Of a stretch of DNA of 33,098 nucleotides, positions 1-8,284 are shown in pieces. How positions within the stretch are numbered: the first letter of the stretch is position 1; the number at the start of each line of letters is the position of its first letter. Below the pieces are notes generated by a model, which did no database searches, was not told the origin of the DNA, and worked only from the letters and a program-made list of their open reading frames with translations. This DNA is from ZCTH02-B3 sp036563895 (lineage in GTDB: Bacteria; Bacillota; Bacilli; Paenibacillales; Paenibacillaceae), in contig DATCLN010000178.1 in the NCBI GenBank assembly GCA_036563895.1, positions 1 through 33,098 on the forward strand, in the 5' to 3' direction. A program made the translations under genes and the position numbers.

Positions 1-462
1 CGAGACAATTTAATTATGCGCATGAAAGAAGACGAGTTTGACAGCGTCATCGAAACGAACCTGAAAGGCGTCTTCAACGGCATCAAGGCGGCTGTCCGTC
101 CGATGATGAAGCAGCGGAGCGGGCGCATCATCAACATCTCCTCCGTCGTCGGGACGATGGGCAACGCGGGACAGGCCAACTACGCGGCGGCCAAGGCGGG
201 AATCATCGGCCTGACCAAATCCGCCGCCCGCGAACTGGCCTCACGCGGCATCACGGTGAACGCGGTGGCGCCCGGCTTCATCGACACGGACATGACGGAA
301 AAGCTGGCCCCCGAGTGGAAGGAAAAGCTTTTGCGGGACATCCCCCTCGGGAGAATCGGGAAGCCGGAGGAAATCGCCCACGCGGTGGTGTTTCTCGCGT
401 CCGACGCTTCGTCCTACATGACCGGCCAGACGCTGCATGTGGACGGCGGCATGTACATGTGA
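1..462 (+). CDS. fabG: 3-oxoacyl-[ACP] reductase FabG (5' end missing)
   Basis: NADPH-dependent reductase of fatty acid elongation, reducing 3-oxoacyl-ACP to 3-hydroxyacyl-ACP in the cytoplasm. The reading frame is open from base 1, so the gene is cut by the window edge; the N-terminal Rossmann glycine motif lies outside. Visible short-chain dehydrogenase features are the ISSVVG strand with the catalytic Ser, the YAAAK active-site motif, the NAVAPGFIDTDMT loop, and the C-terminal end GQTLHVDGGMYM, which is typical of FabG. The acpP and fabF genes that follow confirm a fatty acid synthesis cluster. The 105 bases after the stop hold a GC-rich inverted repeat and the acpP promoter. Identification is secure; only the start is missing. 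Confidence 0.96.
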   Translation, partial: RDNLIMRMKEDEFDSVIETNLKGVFNGIKAAVRPMMKQRSGRIINISSVVGTMGNAGQANYAAAKAGIIGLTKSAARELASRGITVNAVAPGFIDTDMTEKLAPEWKEKLLRDIPLGRIGKPEEIAHAVVFLASDASSYMTGQTLHVDGGMYM

Positions 463-517
463 CCGGCCCGGCGGCCGGGCGGCGCATGAAAGGAGTCCAG
501 GAACACGCAAGCGGGCA

Positions 518-546
518 TGGCAATTTGTCCGGGTTTCCCGTATAAT
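518..546 (+). promoter_or_regulatory. predicted sigma-A promoter of acpP
   Basis: A perfect TATAAT lies at 541-546, with a weak -35 (TGGCAA, 518-523) at 17-bp spacing. It sits 21 bases before the acpP start codon, so the transcript leader would be very short. A separate promoter for acpP is plausible because ACP is needed in much larger amounts than the upstream enzymes. Confidence 0.55.
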
Positions 547-567
547 ACCTTAAGGGAGGTGAACCGG

Positions 568-801
568 ATGTCCGATGTATTTGAGCGCGTGAAACGCATC
601 ATCGTCGAACGCCTCGGCGTCGAGGAATCGGAAGTGACCCCCGAAGCATCCTTCAAAGACGACCTGGGAGCCGACTCGCTCGACGTTGTCGAGCTTGTCA
701 TGGAACTGGAAGACGAATTCGACCTGGAAATTTCCGATGAAGATGCAGAGAAAATCACGACCGTGGGAGAAGTGGTTCAATACATAGAATCTCGCTCGTG
801 A
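568..801 (+). CDS. acpP: acyl carrier protein
   Basis: Small acidic carrier of growing acyl chains in type II fatty acid synthesis. The product is 77 residues, the family's usual length. The phosphopantetheine attachment site is Ser37 in the motif GADSLD, followed by the acidic recognition helix VVELVMELEDEFD. The ATG at 568 follows a strong GGGAGGTGA ribosome binding site. It lies between fabG and fabF, as in most Firmicutes. A hairpin follows the stop codon. Nothing is unusual in the protein. Confidence 0.98.
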   Translation: MSDVFERVKRIIVERLGVEESEVTPEASFKDDLGADSLDVVELVMELEDEFDLEISDEDAEKITTVGEVVQYIESRS

Positions 802-812
802 TTTTTTCTTCC

Positions 813-837
813 AAGTCCCGTTCGCGCGACGGGACTT
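813..837 (+). other. hairpin between acpP and fabF
   Basis: A perfect 9-bp inverted repeat, AAGTCCCGT (813-821) and ACGGGACTT (829-837), has a 7-base loop. No T-run follows it on either strand (a T6 run precedes it), so it is not a classical intrinsic terminator. It may stabilise the 3' end of the abundant acpP transcript or cause partial termination before fabF. Confidence 0.6.
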
Positions 838-916
838 CTCCACATTCGGCGGCGTTCTTCGCGGGGCGGACGGGCCGTGCGGAGAACGTTTATGCAAACC
901 TGAGGTGATTTCCGTT

Positions 917-2155
917 TTGAAACGCCGCATCGTGGTGACGGGGATGGGGGTTGTCTCGTCCCTTGGCACCGACCTGGAAACGTTCTGGAAAAATTTGTTG
1001 GACGGAAAATCAGGGGTAAGCCGGATCGAGTCGTTCGACCCGTCCGAATATCCCACGCAAATCGCAGCGGAAATCAAGGACTGGAAGCCGGAAAACTACA
1101 TCGACAAAAAGGAAGCCCGCCGCATGGACCGGTTCGTCCAGTTCGGCGTGGCGGCCGGCGGGATGGCCCTGCAGGACGCCGGCATCCGCATCGGCGAGAA
1201 CGCCGATCCCGAGCGGACGGGCGTCATTGTCGGTTCCGGCATCGGCGGCCTCGGCAGCTGGGAAGAGCAGTACAAGATCCTGCTGGAACGGGGGCCCCGC
1301 CGCGTCAGTCCCTATTTCATCCCGATGATGATCGCCAACATGGCCAGCGGCCAGATTTCGATTTTGTACGGGGCCAAAGGGCCGAACACGACGGCGGTCA
1401 CGGCGTGCGCGACGGGCACCCACTCCATCGGCGATTCGTTCCGGATCATCCAGCGCGGCGACGCGGACGTGATGATTTGCGGCGGCGCCGAAGCGGCCAT
1501 CCGCCCCATCGGCATGGCCGGTTTCTGCGCGATGCGCGCCATGAGCACCCGCAACGACGAGCCGGAGAAGGCCAGCCGTCCCTTTGACGCGCAGCGCGAC
1601 GGGTTCGTGATGGGCGAGGGGGCCGGCGTGCTCGTGCTGGAGGAGCTGGAGCACGCGAAGAAGCGCGGCGCGCGCATCTACGCGGAAGTGATCGGATACG
1701 GCATGAGCGCCGACGCGTTCCACATCACCGACCCCGATCCCGACGGCGCGGCCCGCTGCATGAAGCGGGCGATCCAGGACGCCGGCATCGCGCCGGAGGA
1801 CATCGATTACATCAACGCCCACGGCACCTCCACGCCGACCGGGGACAAGTCGGAGACGGAGGCGATCAAGAAGGCCTTCGGCGAACACGCTTACAAGCTG
1901 GCGGTCAGTTCCACCAAATCGATGACCGGCCACCTCCTGGGCGCGGCGGGCGGCGTGGAAGCGATCATCCTCGCGTTGGCCATCCGGGATGGCATGCTGC
2001 CGCCCACCATCAACCTGGAATACCCGGATCCGGATTGCGATCTGGACTATGTGCCGAACAAGGCGCGCCCGGCGAACATCCGGGCGGGGCTTTCCAACTC
2101 GTTCGGATTCGGCGGGCACAACGCTACGATCGTGATGCGCAAGTATGAAGAGTAG
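917..2155 (+). CDS. fabF: 3-oxoacyl-[ACP] synthase II FabF
   Basis: Condensing enzyme that extends acyl-ACP with malonyl-ACP. The chosen TTG start at 917 lies 8 bases after GAGGTGAT and gives the usual N terminus MKRRIVVTGMGVVS; an in-frame GTG at 905 overlaps that ribosome binding site and is less likely. The product is 412 residues, the normal length. The catalytic triad is Cys164 (in TACATGTHS), His302 (NAHGTSTPTGD) and His339 (TGHLLGAAGG), with the C-terminal glycine-rich SNSFGFGGHN. It is downstream of acpP and upstream of rnc. Identification is certain. Confidence 0.97.
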   Translation: MKRRIVVTGMGVVSSLGTDLETFWKNLLDGKSGVSRIESFDPSEYPTQIAAEIKDWKPENYIDKKEARRMDRFVQFGVAAGGMALQDAGIRIGENADPERTGVIVGSGIGGLGSWEEQYKILLERGPRRVSPYFIPMMIANMASGQISILYGAKGPNTTAVTACATGTHSIGDSFRIIQRGDADVMICGGAEAAIRPIGMAGFCAMRAMSTRNDEPEKASRPFDAQRDGFVMGEGAGVLVLEELEHAKKRGARIYAEVIGYGMSADAFHITDPDPDGAARCMKRAIQDAGIAPEDIDYINAHGTSTPTGDKSETEAIKKAFGEHAYKLAVSSTKSMTGHLLGAAGGVEAIILALAIRDGMLPPTINLEYPDPDCDLDYVPNKARPANIRAGLSNSFGFGGHNATIVMRKYEE

Positions 2156-2169
2156 GCTAGCGGTCCATC

Positions 2170-2197
2170 GACGCAGGCGGAAACGCCCGCCTGCGTC
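2170..2197 (+). terminator. strong hairpin after fabF, possible terminator
   Basis: A perfect 11-bp GC-rich inverted repeat (GACGCAGGCGG at 2170-2180 and its complement at 2187-2197) has a 6-base loop. It begins 14 bases after the fabF stop. The following bases (TGCCGTTTA) make only a poor T-tract, so termination may be inefficient or need help. It separates the fatty acid genes from rnc-smc. Confidence 0.5.
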
Positions 2198-2270
2198 TGC
2201 CGTTTATGGGCGGCGCGGGCTTGTTGACAGCGGTCCGCTTCCGGCCGCGGAGGAAGAAACGGGGGGGGGA

Positions 2271-2984
2271 TTGCCGTTGCGCGAAACGCTCCGGCGCCTG
2301 CAGGCGCGACTGGATCTCGATTTTCGCGATCCGTCCCTGCTGGACCAGGCGTTTACCCACACCTCTTACGTAAATGAACAGCGCGGGAAGAACATCGAAG
2401 ACAACGAAAGGCTGGAGTTCCTGGGCGACGCGGTGCTGCAGCTGGTCGTGTCGGAATGGCTGTTCCGCCGCCATCCGGAACTGGCGGAAGGGGAGCTGAC
2501 GCGGATGCGATCCGCCATCGTGTGCGAACCGTCGCTTGTCCGTTTTGCCGAGGCGCTTGGCTTCGGTGACGCCGTGCTTCTGGGCAAAGGGGAGGAGCGA
2601 ACGGGCGGGCGGACGCGGCCATCCCTGCTCGCCGATGTGTTCGAGGCGTTCGTGGGAGCCCTGTATCTGGATCAGGGGCTGGACGCCGTCCGCGCCTTTC
2701 TGGAACGGAACCTTTTTGCGCATCTTCCGGAGAAGGGGCAGGCGGACAAGGATTTCAAGACCCGGCTGCAGGAAAAGGTGCAGACCCTGGGATTCGCCGC
2801 GCCGGAATACCGCGTGGTTGAGGAACGCGGACCTTCCCACGACCGGCATTTCGTCGTCGAGGTGCTGATCGCCGGCCGCGCGGCCGGCCGCGGCGAAGGG
2901 CGCTCCAAGAAGGAAGCGGAGCAGCAGGCGGCGGAACGGACCCTTCGCCTGATCGAAACGACGGACCTCAGCCACTGGAGGTGA
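2271..2984 (+). CDS. rnc: ribonuclease III
   Basis: Double-strand-specific endoribonuclease that processes rRNA precursors and SRP RNA and turns over mRNA. The catalytic domain has the family signature NERLEFLGDAVL (residues 45-56) and the second acidic motif DVFEAFVGALYLDQG. The C-terminal third is a double-stranded RNA binding domain ending in the helix GRSKKEAEQQAAERTL. The frame is open to about 2145, but that upstream part is Arg/Pro-rich and unlike RNase III. The TTG at 2271, after GGAAGAAAC and a G-run, gives 237 residues, the family norm; a TTG at 2277 is also possible. The stop overlaps the ribosome binding site of smc, so the two are co-translated. Confidence 0.95.
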   Translation: MPLRETLRRLQARLDLDFRDPSLLDQAFTHTSYVNEQRGKNIEDNERLEFLGDAVLQLVVSEWLFRRHPELAEGELTRMRSAIVCEPSLVRFAEALGFGDAVLLGKGEERTGGRTRPSLLADVFEAFVGALYLDQGLDAVRAFLERNLFAHLPEKGQADKDFKTRLQEKVQTLGFAAPEYRVVEERGPSHDRHFVVEVLIAGRAAGRGEGRSKKEAEQQAAERTLRLIETTDLSHWR

Positions 2985-2994
2985 ACGCGGGCGG

Positions 2995-5900
2995 ATGCAC
3001 CTGAAACGCCTCGAACTGATCGGATTCAAATCCTTCGCCGACCGCACCGTGTTGGAGTTCGGCCGCGGCATCACCGCCGTCGTCGGTCCCAACGGCTGCG
3101 GCAAAAGCAACATCTCCGACGGCATCCGCTGGGTGCTCGGCGAACAGAGCGCCAAAATTCTGCGCGGCGGAAAAATGGAGGATGTGATCTTCGCCGGCAG
3201 CGACACGCGCAAGCCGGTGGGCTACGGCGAGGTGTCGCTCACCCTGGACAACAGCGACGGCACGCTGCCCCTTGATTACACCGAGGTGACGGTGACGCGC
3301 CGGCTGAACCGCAGCGGCGAAAGCGAATACTACATCAACAGGCAGCCCTGCCGGCTCAAGGACATCACCGAGCTGTTCATGGATACCGGGATCGGCAAGG
3401 AAGCGTATTCGATCATCGGGCAGGGACAGGTGGAGCAGATCCTGAGCACCCGGGCGGAAGACCGCCGCGGCATATTCGAGGAAGCGTCCGGCATCGTCAA
3501 ATACAAGACCCGCAAGAAAGAAGCGCAAAAAAAGCTGGAAGATACGGAGCAGAATCTGATCCGCATCGGCGACCTGATCGGCGAGCTGGAGAGCCGGCTG
3601 GAACCGCTGGCCGAACAGGCCAAACGGGCGGAAATCTACAAATCCCTCGCGGAAGAACTGAAAAAACTGGAGATTTCCCTGTATGTCCATCAGATCGAGC
3701 AGGTGCACCGGTCCTGGAGCGAGGCGAACGAAAGGCTTGCGGAACTGAAGGAGCGCGTCGCCGCCCTGGCGGCGGAAGCGGCCCGGCGGGACGCGGCGCT
3801 GGAAGAGAAGCGCGCGGCGCTGCTGGAGCTGGAAGAAGCGGTCGGACGCCTGCAGGGCGAGCTGGTGGCGTGCGTGGAGGAAACGGAGAAAACCGAAGGC
3901 CAGCTCGAGGTGCTCAAGGAGCGGGAAGCCCACCTGAAGCGCAACCGGGAAGGGCTGCAGGAATCCCTGGCGTCGGTGGAAACCCGGCTTGCGGAACTGG
4001 CGGCGGAAGCGGACGCGCTGCGCGTGCGGCGCGAACAGACCGCGGAAGAGCTGGAACGGCTCCGCGCCCTCCTTGCGGAAGAAGAAGCACGCCTGGCCGC
4101 CGCGGAAAGCGGAGCCGAGAACGAAGCGCGGCTTAGGGCGGAGCTGTTTGACGTCATGCAGGCCATCGTCCAGGCGCGCAACGACATCCGTTACATCGAA
4201 CAGCAGCGCGAGCAGCTCGAAGCCCGGTTTGCCCGCCTGGAGGAGGAACGGTCCCGCTGGAGTGCGGAACGCGAGGCTCTGGAATCCCGCCGGCGGGAAA
4301 TCGGGGAGCGGCTGGAGGCTTCCGCGGCGGAACTGGCGGCCCTGCGCGAACACCAGACGGCGGAAGGCGTGCGCCTTGCGGAGCTGCAGCGGCTGCGCGA
4401 GGAAGCCCTGGCGGAAGCCCGGCGGTGGGAACAGCGGCGGAGCGCCCTCGTGTCGCGCCGCGACACGCTCCGCGAGCTGCAGGACGCATACGAAGGCTTC
4501 CAGCAGGGGCCCCGGGAAGTGCTGAAAATGGCGCGCCGCGGCGAACTTGCCGGCGTGCACGGCGCAGTGGCCGAGCTGATCCGGACGGACGCGCGGCATG
4601 AAACCGCGGTGGAAACGGCGCTGGGCGGCGCCCTGCAGCACATCGTGACCGACGATGAAGCGGCGGCGCGCGCGGCCATCGAAATGCTGAAGAAACGGCA
4701 GGCGGGACGGGCGACGTTCCTGCCGCTGGACGTCATCCGGGCGCGCAGGCTGGACGAAAGCGACCGGCGCGCGGCACAGGCGGAAGAAGGCTTCGTCGGC
4801 GTGGCCGCCGAGCTGGTGGAATATGACGCGCGCTATGCGGACATCGTCGGCAGCCTGCTGGGACAGGTGATCGTCGCGGAGCGCCTGGAACAGGCGAACC
4901 GGATCGCCGCCCGGCTGCATTACCGTTACCGGATCGTCACCCTGGACGGAGACGTGGTTCATCCCGGCGGTTCCATGACGGGAGGCAGCCGTTTGAAGCA
5001 GGCGGTCAGCCTGCTCGGCCGCGGGCGGCAGCTGGAGGAGCTGGCGCGGGAGATCGCGGCGGCCGAAGCGTCCCGCGACGCCGCCCGGAAGGAAGCGGAG
5101 GACAGGGCGCGGGAAGCCGGGGAATCGTCCCGGCGCATCGAGGAGCTGCGCGGGCTCGCCGAACGGATGCGGCTGGACGAGCAGCGGCTGCTGGCGGAAC
5201 GCGAACGGTTTGCCCAGGAAGAGAAGCGGCTGGAAGCGGCGGGCGCGGCGCTGGACGCCGAAGCGGCGTCGCTGGAGGCGGAGCGGAGCCGGCTGGACGA
5301 TGAGCGGCGCAAGCTGGAAGAGCGTCTGGCCGCTCTCGCCGAGGAGGAACGGCGTCTCCAGGAAGCGGTCCGGGAGGCCGAAGCGCTTCGTCTTCGCAGC
5401 CAGTCCGAAAGGGAGAAGATCCAGGCGGCGCTCACCGAACGCAAGGTCGCCATCGCACGCCTGGAGCAGGATTTGCAGTCGCAGGACGAACAGGCGGCGC
5501 GCCTCCGCGGCGAAACCGCCCGCCTGAACGGGGAAAAGCGCCAGATCGCCGCGGCGCTGGAGCAAAACGCGGCGGAAGCGGAGCGCACCGAAGCGGAATG
5601 GAACGAGCAGCGGGAGAAGCTGAACGGGCTTTTGATCCGCAAAGGAGAGCTGTCCGGCGCCATCGAACTTCGCCGCGCCGAACGGACCGAACGCCTGCAG
5701 GAAATCGGGCGGGAAGAGGACGCCGCGAAGGAATCGCGGCTTGCGCTGAAGCAGGCGGAAGACGAGCTTAAGGAAACGGAAATCCGGGCGAACCGCGCCG
5801 ACGTGGAGCTCGACAATCTGCTGCGCAAGCTGGGCGAAGAATATGAGATGAGCTTCGAATGGGCCAAGACGCATTACGCCCCTCCCGAAGACGTCGCCAA

Positions 5901-6570
5901 GGCCCGGCAGCAGGCCGGCGACCTTCGGCGGCGCATCGCGGCCCTGGGCGAAGTCAACCTCGGCGCCATCGAAGAATACGCCCAGGTCAGCGATCGGTAC
6001 CGGTTCCTGACCGAGCAGCGGCAGGACCTGCTGGACGCGAAAGAGAAGCTGCACCGCCTGATCCGGGAAATGGACGAGGAGATGGCCAGGCGGTTCCGCG
6101 CCACCTTCGAGGAAATCCGCCGGCATTTCCGGTCGGTGTTCTCCCGCCTGTTCGGCGGCGGGCAGGCCGACCTGATTCTGGCCGAGCCGGACCGTCCCCT
6201 CGACACGGGCATCGAGATCGTGGCCCAGCCCCCCGGCAAGAAGCTGCAAAACCTGCAGCTTCTGTCCGGCGGCGAGCGGGCGCTGACGGCCATCGCCCTG
6301 CTGTTCGCCATCCTGCACGTCAAGCCGGTGCCCTTTTGCGTGCTGGACGAGGTGGAAGCGGCGCTGGACGAAGCGAACGTGGTCCGGTACGTGAACTATC
6401 TGCGGGAAGTTGCGGAGCAGACCCAGTTCATCGTGGTGACCCACCGCAAGGAAACGATGGAAGCCGCCGACGTGCTGTACGGGGTCACCATGGAGGAAAG
6501 CGGCGTATCCAAGCTGGTATCGGTCCGCCTGGACGAAAGGGAAGACGAAGCGGTGAGCGCCACGGCCTGA
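2995..6570 (+). CDS. smc: chromosome partition protein SMC
   Basis: ATPase of the SMC-ScpAB condensin, which loads near replication origins and organises chromosome arms. The protein is 1191 residues, full length. Walker A is GPNGCGKS (31-38). A long coiled coil rich in E, A, R and L follows, with the hinge at about 515-665 ending in the HPGGSMTGGS region. A second coiled coil leads to the ABC signature LSGGER near 1090 and Walker B FCVLDEVEAALDEAN near 1116. The ATG follows GGAGGTGA, which contains the rnc stop. The gene is long and GC-rich, so large open frames appear on the opposite strand; these are artefacts of codon bias. Confidence 0.98.
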   Translation: MHLKRLELIGFKSFADRTVLEFGRGITAVVGPNGCGKSNISDGIRWVLGEQSAKILRGGKMEDVIFAGSDTRKPVGYGEVSLTLDNSDGTLPLDYTEVTVTRRLNRSGESEYYINRQPCRLKDITELFMDTGIGKEAYSIIGQGQVEQILSTRAEDRRGIFEEASGIVKYKTRKKEAQKKLEDTEQNLIRIGDLIGELESRLEPLAEQAKRAEIYKSLAEELKKLEISLYVHQIEQVHRSWSEANERLAELKERVAALAAEAARRDAALEEKRAALLELEEAVGRLQGELVACVEETEKTEGQLEVLKEREAHLKRNREGLQESLASVETRLAELAAEADALRVRREQTAEELERLRALLAEEEARLAAAESGAENEARLRAELFDVMQAIVQARNDIRYIEQQREQLEARFARLEEERSRWSAEREALESRRREIGERLEASAAELAALREHQTAEGVRLAELQRLREEALAEARRWEQRRSALVSRRDTLRELQDAYEGFQQGPREVLKMARRGELAGVHGAVAELIRTDARHETAVETALGGALQHIVTDDEAAARAAIEMLKKRQAGRATFLPLDVIRARRLDESDRRAAQAEEGFVGVAAELVEYDARYADIVGSLLGQVIVAERLEQANRIAARLHYRYRIVTLDGDVVHPGGSMTGGSRLKQAVSLLGRGRQLEELAREIAAAEASRDAARKEAEDRAREAGESSRRIEELRGLAERMRLDEQRLLAERERFAQEEKRLEAAGAALDAEAASLEAERSRLDDERRKLEERLAALAEEERRLQEAVREAEALRLRSQSEREKIQAALTERKVAIARLEQDLQSQDEQAARLRGETARLNGEKRQIAAALEQNAAEAERTEAEWNEQREKLNGLLIRKGELSGAIELRRAERTERLQEIGREEDAAKESRLALKQAEDELKETEIRANRADVELDNLLRKLGEEYEMSFEWAKTHYAPPEDVAKARQQAGDLRRRIAALGEVNLGAIEEYAQVSDRYRFLTEQRQDLLDAKEKLHRLIREMDEEMARRFRATFEEIRRHFRSVFSRLFGGGQADLILAEPDRPLDTGIEIVAQPPGKKLQNLQLLSGGERALTAIALLFAILHVKPVPFCVLDEVEAALDEANVVRYVNYLREVAEQTQFIVVTHRKETMEAADVLYGVTMEESGVSKLVSVRLDEREDEAVSATA

Positions 6571-6618
6571 TCTTCATCGCATCCGCAGAATTGCAATGGA
6601 CCCGCCGACGGGCCGGCT

Positions 6619-6890
6619 GAGGAAATATAGCCGAAAAATCGACCGCATCGGGCCCGCGGGCGGACGGACTGAGGCAATGCAGTCGAAAAATTGACTCCAT
6701 GGGGCTCGCGGGCGGGCTGATTGAGGCAATGTAGTCAAAAATTCGACTACATTGAGCCCGCGGCCGGGCCGACTGGCGCAATATAGTCGAAAAATGAACT
6801 ACAAAGGGCTTGCGGGCGGATGGACCGAGGCAATGTAGTCAAAAAAACGACTACATTGATCCCGTGGCCGGGCCGATCGGGGCGATATAG
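6619..6890 (+). repeat. tandem repeat, 52-bp period, each unit with a hairpin core
   Basis: Units begin at 6619, 6671, 6723, 6775 and 6827, with a partial sixth at 6879. The period is exactly 52 bp and the copies differ by substitutions only. A decayed fragment of a preceding unit (from about 6590) can be seen. The core of the best units (6723 and 6827) is an inverted repeat: CAATGTAGTC, an 8-base A-rich loop, then GACTACATTG. A GC-rich half ending in GGCCGGGC-type sequence follows. No open frame of interest crosses it. It lies between the smc stop and ftsY. A related unit occurs at 24353. Function is unknown; see findings. Confidence 0.85.
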
Positions 6891-7057
6891 AAGCGCGGCT
6901 CTTCCCAATGTGTCATCCCCTCAGGAGTGCGGGCGGCGAAGAGCCAGGGAGCGCAATGCCGCCGGGCCCGGCACTGCTTGGGCACTGCGCCGCGGTGCGG
7001 CAGAGCGCACCACCACCGGCGAACGTATCCGTTGTACAGAAAGGAAAGAACGCAGCC
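6891..7057 (+). other. ftsY upstream region with long-range inverted repeat
   Basis: This gap between the 52-bp repeats and ftsY holds an inverted repeat, GGCTCTTC (6897-6904) and GAAGAGCC (6938-6945), with a 33-base intervening segment. GC-rich, hairpin-prone sequence follows. I see no convincing sigma-A promoter. AAAGGAAAG just before 7058 is the ftsY ribosome binding site. Confidence 0.4.
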
Positions 7058-8065
7058 ATGAGCTTTTTCAAAAGACTGAGGGAAAGCATCGCGGCCAAAG
7101 CCGAATCGGTGACCGCCAAGTTCCGGGACGGGCTGGCAAAGACGCGTTCCGCGCTGGCCGGCCGGATCGGCGAACTGTTTTTGCGCAGGCGGATCGACGA
7201 GGCCTTTTTCGAGGAACTCGAGGAAATTCTGATCGCCGCCGACGTCGGCGTGCACACCACGATGGAACTCATCGACGAACTGCGCGCGGAAGCGGCGAAA
7301 CGGAAACTGGAAGACGCTTCCGAACTCCAGCCGATCCTAGCGGAGAAACTGGTGCAGATTTTGAAGGGAGACGGCGACGAAGGGAAACTAAACCTGAATC
7401 CCGACGGCCCCACCGTCATCCTGTTTGTCGGCGTCAACGGCGTCGGCAAGACGACGACCATCGGCAAGCTGGCCTGGAAATTCCGGCAGGAAGGAAAATC
7501 GGTGCTGCTTGCGGCGGGCGACACGTTCCGGGCCGGCGCCATCGAGCAGCTGGAAGTCTGGGCGCAGCGGGCGGGGGCGGGATTGGTCAAACAGGCCCAG
7601 GGCGCCGATCCGGCTGCGGTGATGTACGATGCGGTAAGAGAAGCAAAAAGCCGCGGGGTCGACGTCCTGCTGTGCGACACCGCCGGCCGTCTGCAAAACA
7701 AGGCCCATCTGATGGACGAGCTGGCGAAAATCCGCCGCGTCATCGAACGCGAACTGCCGGGCGCGCCGCACGAGACGCTGCTGGTACTGGACGCGGCCAC
7801 CGGCCAGAACGCCTTGCAACAGGCCAGGATGTTCGGCGAAAAAAGCGGCGTGACCGGCCTCGTGCTGACGAAGCTGGACGGCACCGCCAAAGGCGGCATC
7901 ATCGTGGCCATCCGGAACGAGCTGAAGCTGCCCGTGAAACTTGTCGGCCTGGGCGAAAAACCGGATGACCTGCAGGAATTCGACGCGGAGCAGTTCGTCC
8001 ACGCCCTGTTCGCCGGAACGGCGGCGGAAGACGCCGATTCGCGCGGCGACACGCCCGCCGGTTGA
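7058..8065 (+). CDS. ftsY: signal recognition particle receptor FtsY
   Basis: SRP-type GTPase that docks ribosome-SRP complexes at the membrane. The ATG at 7058 follows AAAGGAAAG and gives 335 residues, typical of Firmicute FtsY, which lacks the long acidic A domain of E. coli. The N domain is four-helix (residues about 1-100, beginning MSFFKRLRE). The G domain has G1 GVNGVGKTTTIGKLA, the insertion-box region GDTFRAGAIEQLEVWA, G3 DTAGR and G4 TKLDGTAKGG. Its partner Ffh is encoded 17 kb downstream rather than nearby, because the sugar/BMC block intervenes. Confidence 0.97.
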   Translation: MSFFKRLRESIAAKAESVTAKFRDGLAKTRSALAGRIGELFLRRRIDEAFFEELEEILIAADVGVHTTMELIDELRAEAAKRKLEDASELQPILAEKLVQILKGDGDEGKLNLNPDGPTVILFVGVNGVGKTTTIGKLAWKFRQEGKSVLLAAGDTFRAGAIEQLEVWAQRAGAGLVKQAQGADPAAVMYDAVREAKSRGVDVLLCDTAGRLQNKAHLMDELAKIRRVIERELPGAPHETLLVLDAATGQNALQQARMFGEKSGVTGLVLTKLDGTAKGGIIVAIRNELKLPVKLVGLGEKPDDLQEFDAEQFVHALFAGTAAEDADSRGDTPAG

Positions 8066-8081
8066 AGCTTCCATAGTGTTG

Positions 8082-8104
8082 AAAAAAATATACCATATTT
8101 TTTT
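8082..8104 (+). terminator. weak A/T-rich hairpin after ftsY
   Basis: AAAAAAATAT (8082-8091) and ATATTTTTTT (8095-8104) are perfect complements separated by 3 bases, and the right arm is itself a T-run. It could end ftsY transcription, but the stem is almost all A-U and the left arm overlaps another inverted repeat (8089-8141), so the assignment is tentative. Confidence 0.35.
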
Positions 8105-8141
8105 GGTTTGTGTATGTATTTTTGACGGAAGATATGGTATA
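8089..8141 (+). promoter_or_regulatory. spaced inverted repeat and TATAAT before the sugar transporter operon
   Basis: TATACCATAT (8089-8098) is repeated in inverted form as ATATGGTATA (8132-8141), centre to centre 43 bp. The right arm overlaps a perfect TATAAT (8138-8143), although no good -35 is found at 16-18 bp. Paired half-sites overlapping a -10 would suit a repressor, perhaps the DeoR-family protein encoded at 14624. The segment between them has the 11-mer TGTATGTATTT, also present at 15425 in the deoR control region. Confidence 0.4.
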
Positions 8142-8215
8142 ATGCCACCAGAATCACGAAAAAAACAAGAAAGAAAAAAACCACGAAAACACATAAAAAA
8201 ACTTGGATTAATTTA

Positions 8216-8245
8216 TTGATCATCCGCAATCCCCTATGATAATAT
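8216..8245 (+). promoter_or_regulatory. candidate promoter of the ABC transporter operon
   Basis: TTGATC (8216-8221) and TAATAT (8240-8245) are 18 bp apart, 39 bases before the lipoprotein start. The surrounding 8080-8270 is markedly A/T-rich against GC-rich neighbours, as expected for a regulatory region. The TATAAT at 8138 is an alternative start region, giving a leader of about 140 bases. Confidence 0.4.
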
Positions 8246-8284
8246 GGCTGTGAAAAAAATTGAAAAAAAGGGGCGTTGAACAGG

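Noticed and set aside
541..546. TTGTCC at 525 as -35 for the acpP TATAAT
   Set aside because: Spacing is about 10 bp; a weaker hexamer at 518 with 17-bp spacing was preferred.
813..837. Intrinsic terminator after acpP
   Set aside because: The hairpin is perfect but no T-run follows it on either strand, so it was listed only as a hairpin.
2968..6444. Very long open frame on the minus strand opposite smc
   Set aside because: It is antisense to a certain full-length smc gene, has a low-complexity Arg/Leu/Gln/Phe composition and no domain motif. Long antisense frames are expected from GC-rich codon bias.
6619..6890. CRISPR array
   Set aside because: Units are contiguous 52-bp imperfect repeats with no unique spacers, the conservation is spread over the whole unit, and no cas genes are nearby.
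8122..8143. TTGACG paired with TATAAT as a sigma-A promoter
   Set aside because: The spacing is only 10 bp, too short for sigma-A; the TATAAT may still serve with a poor upstream element.
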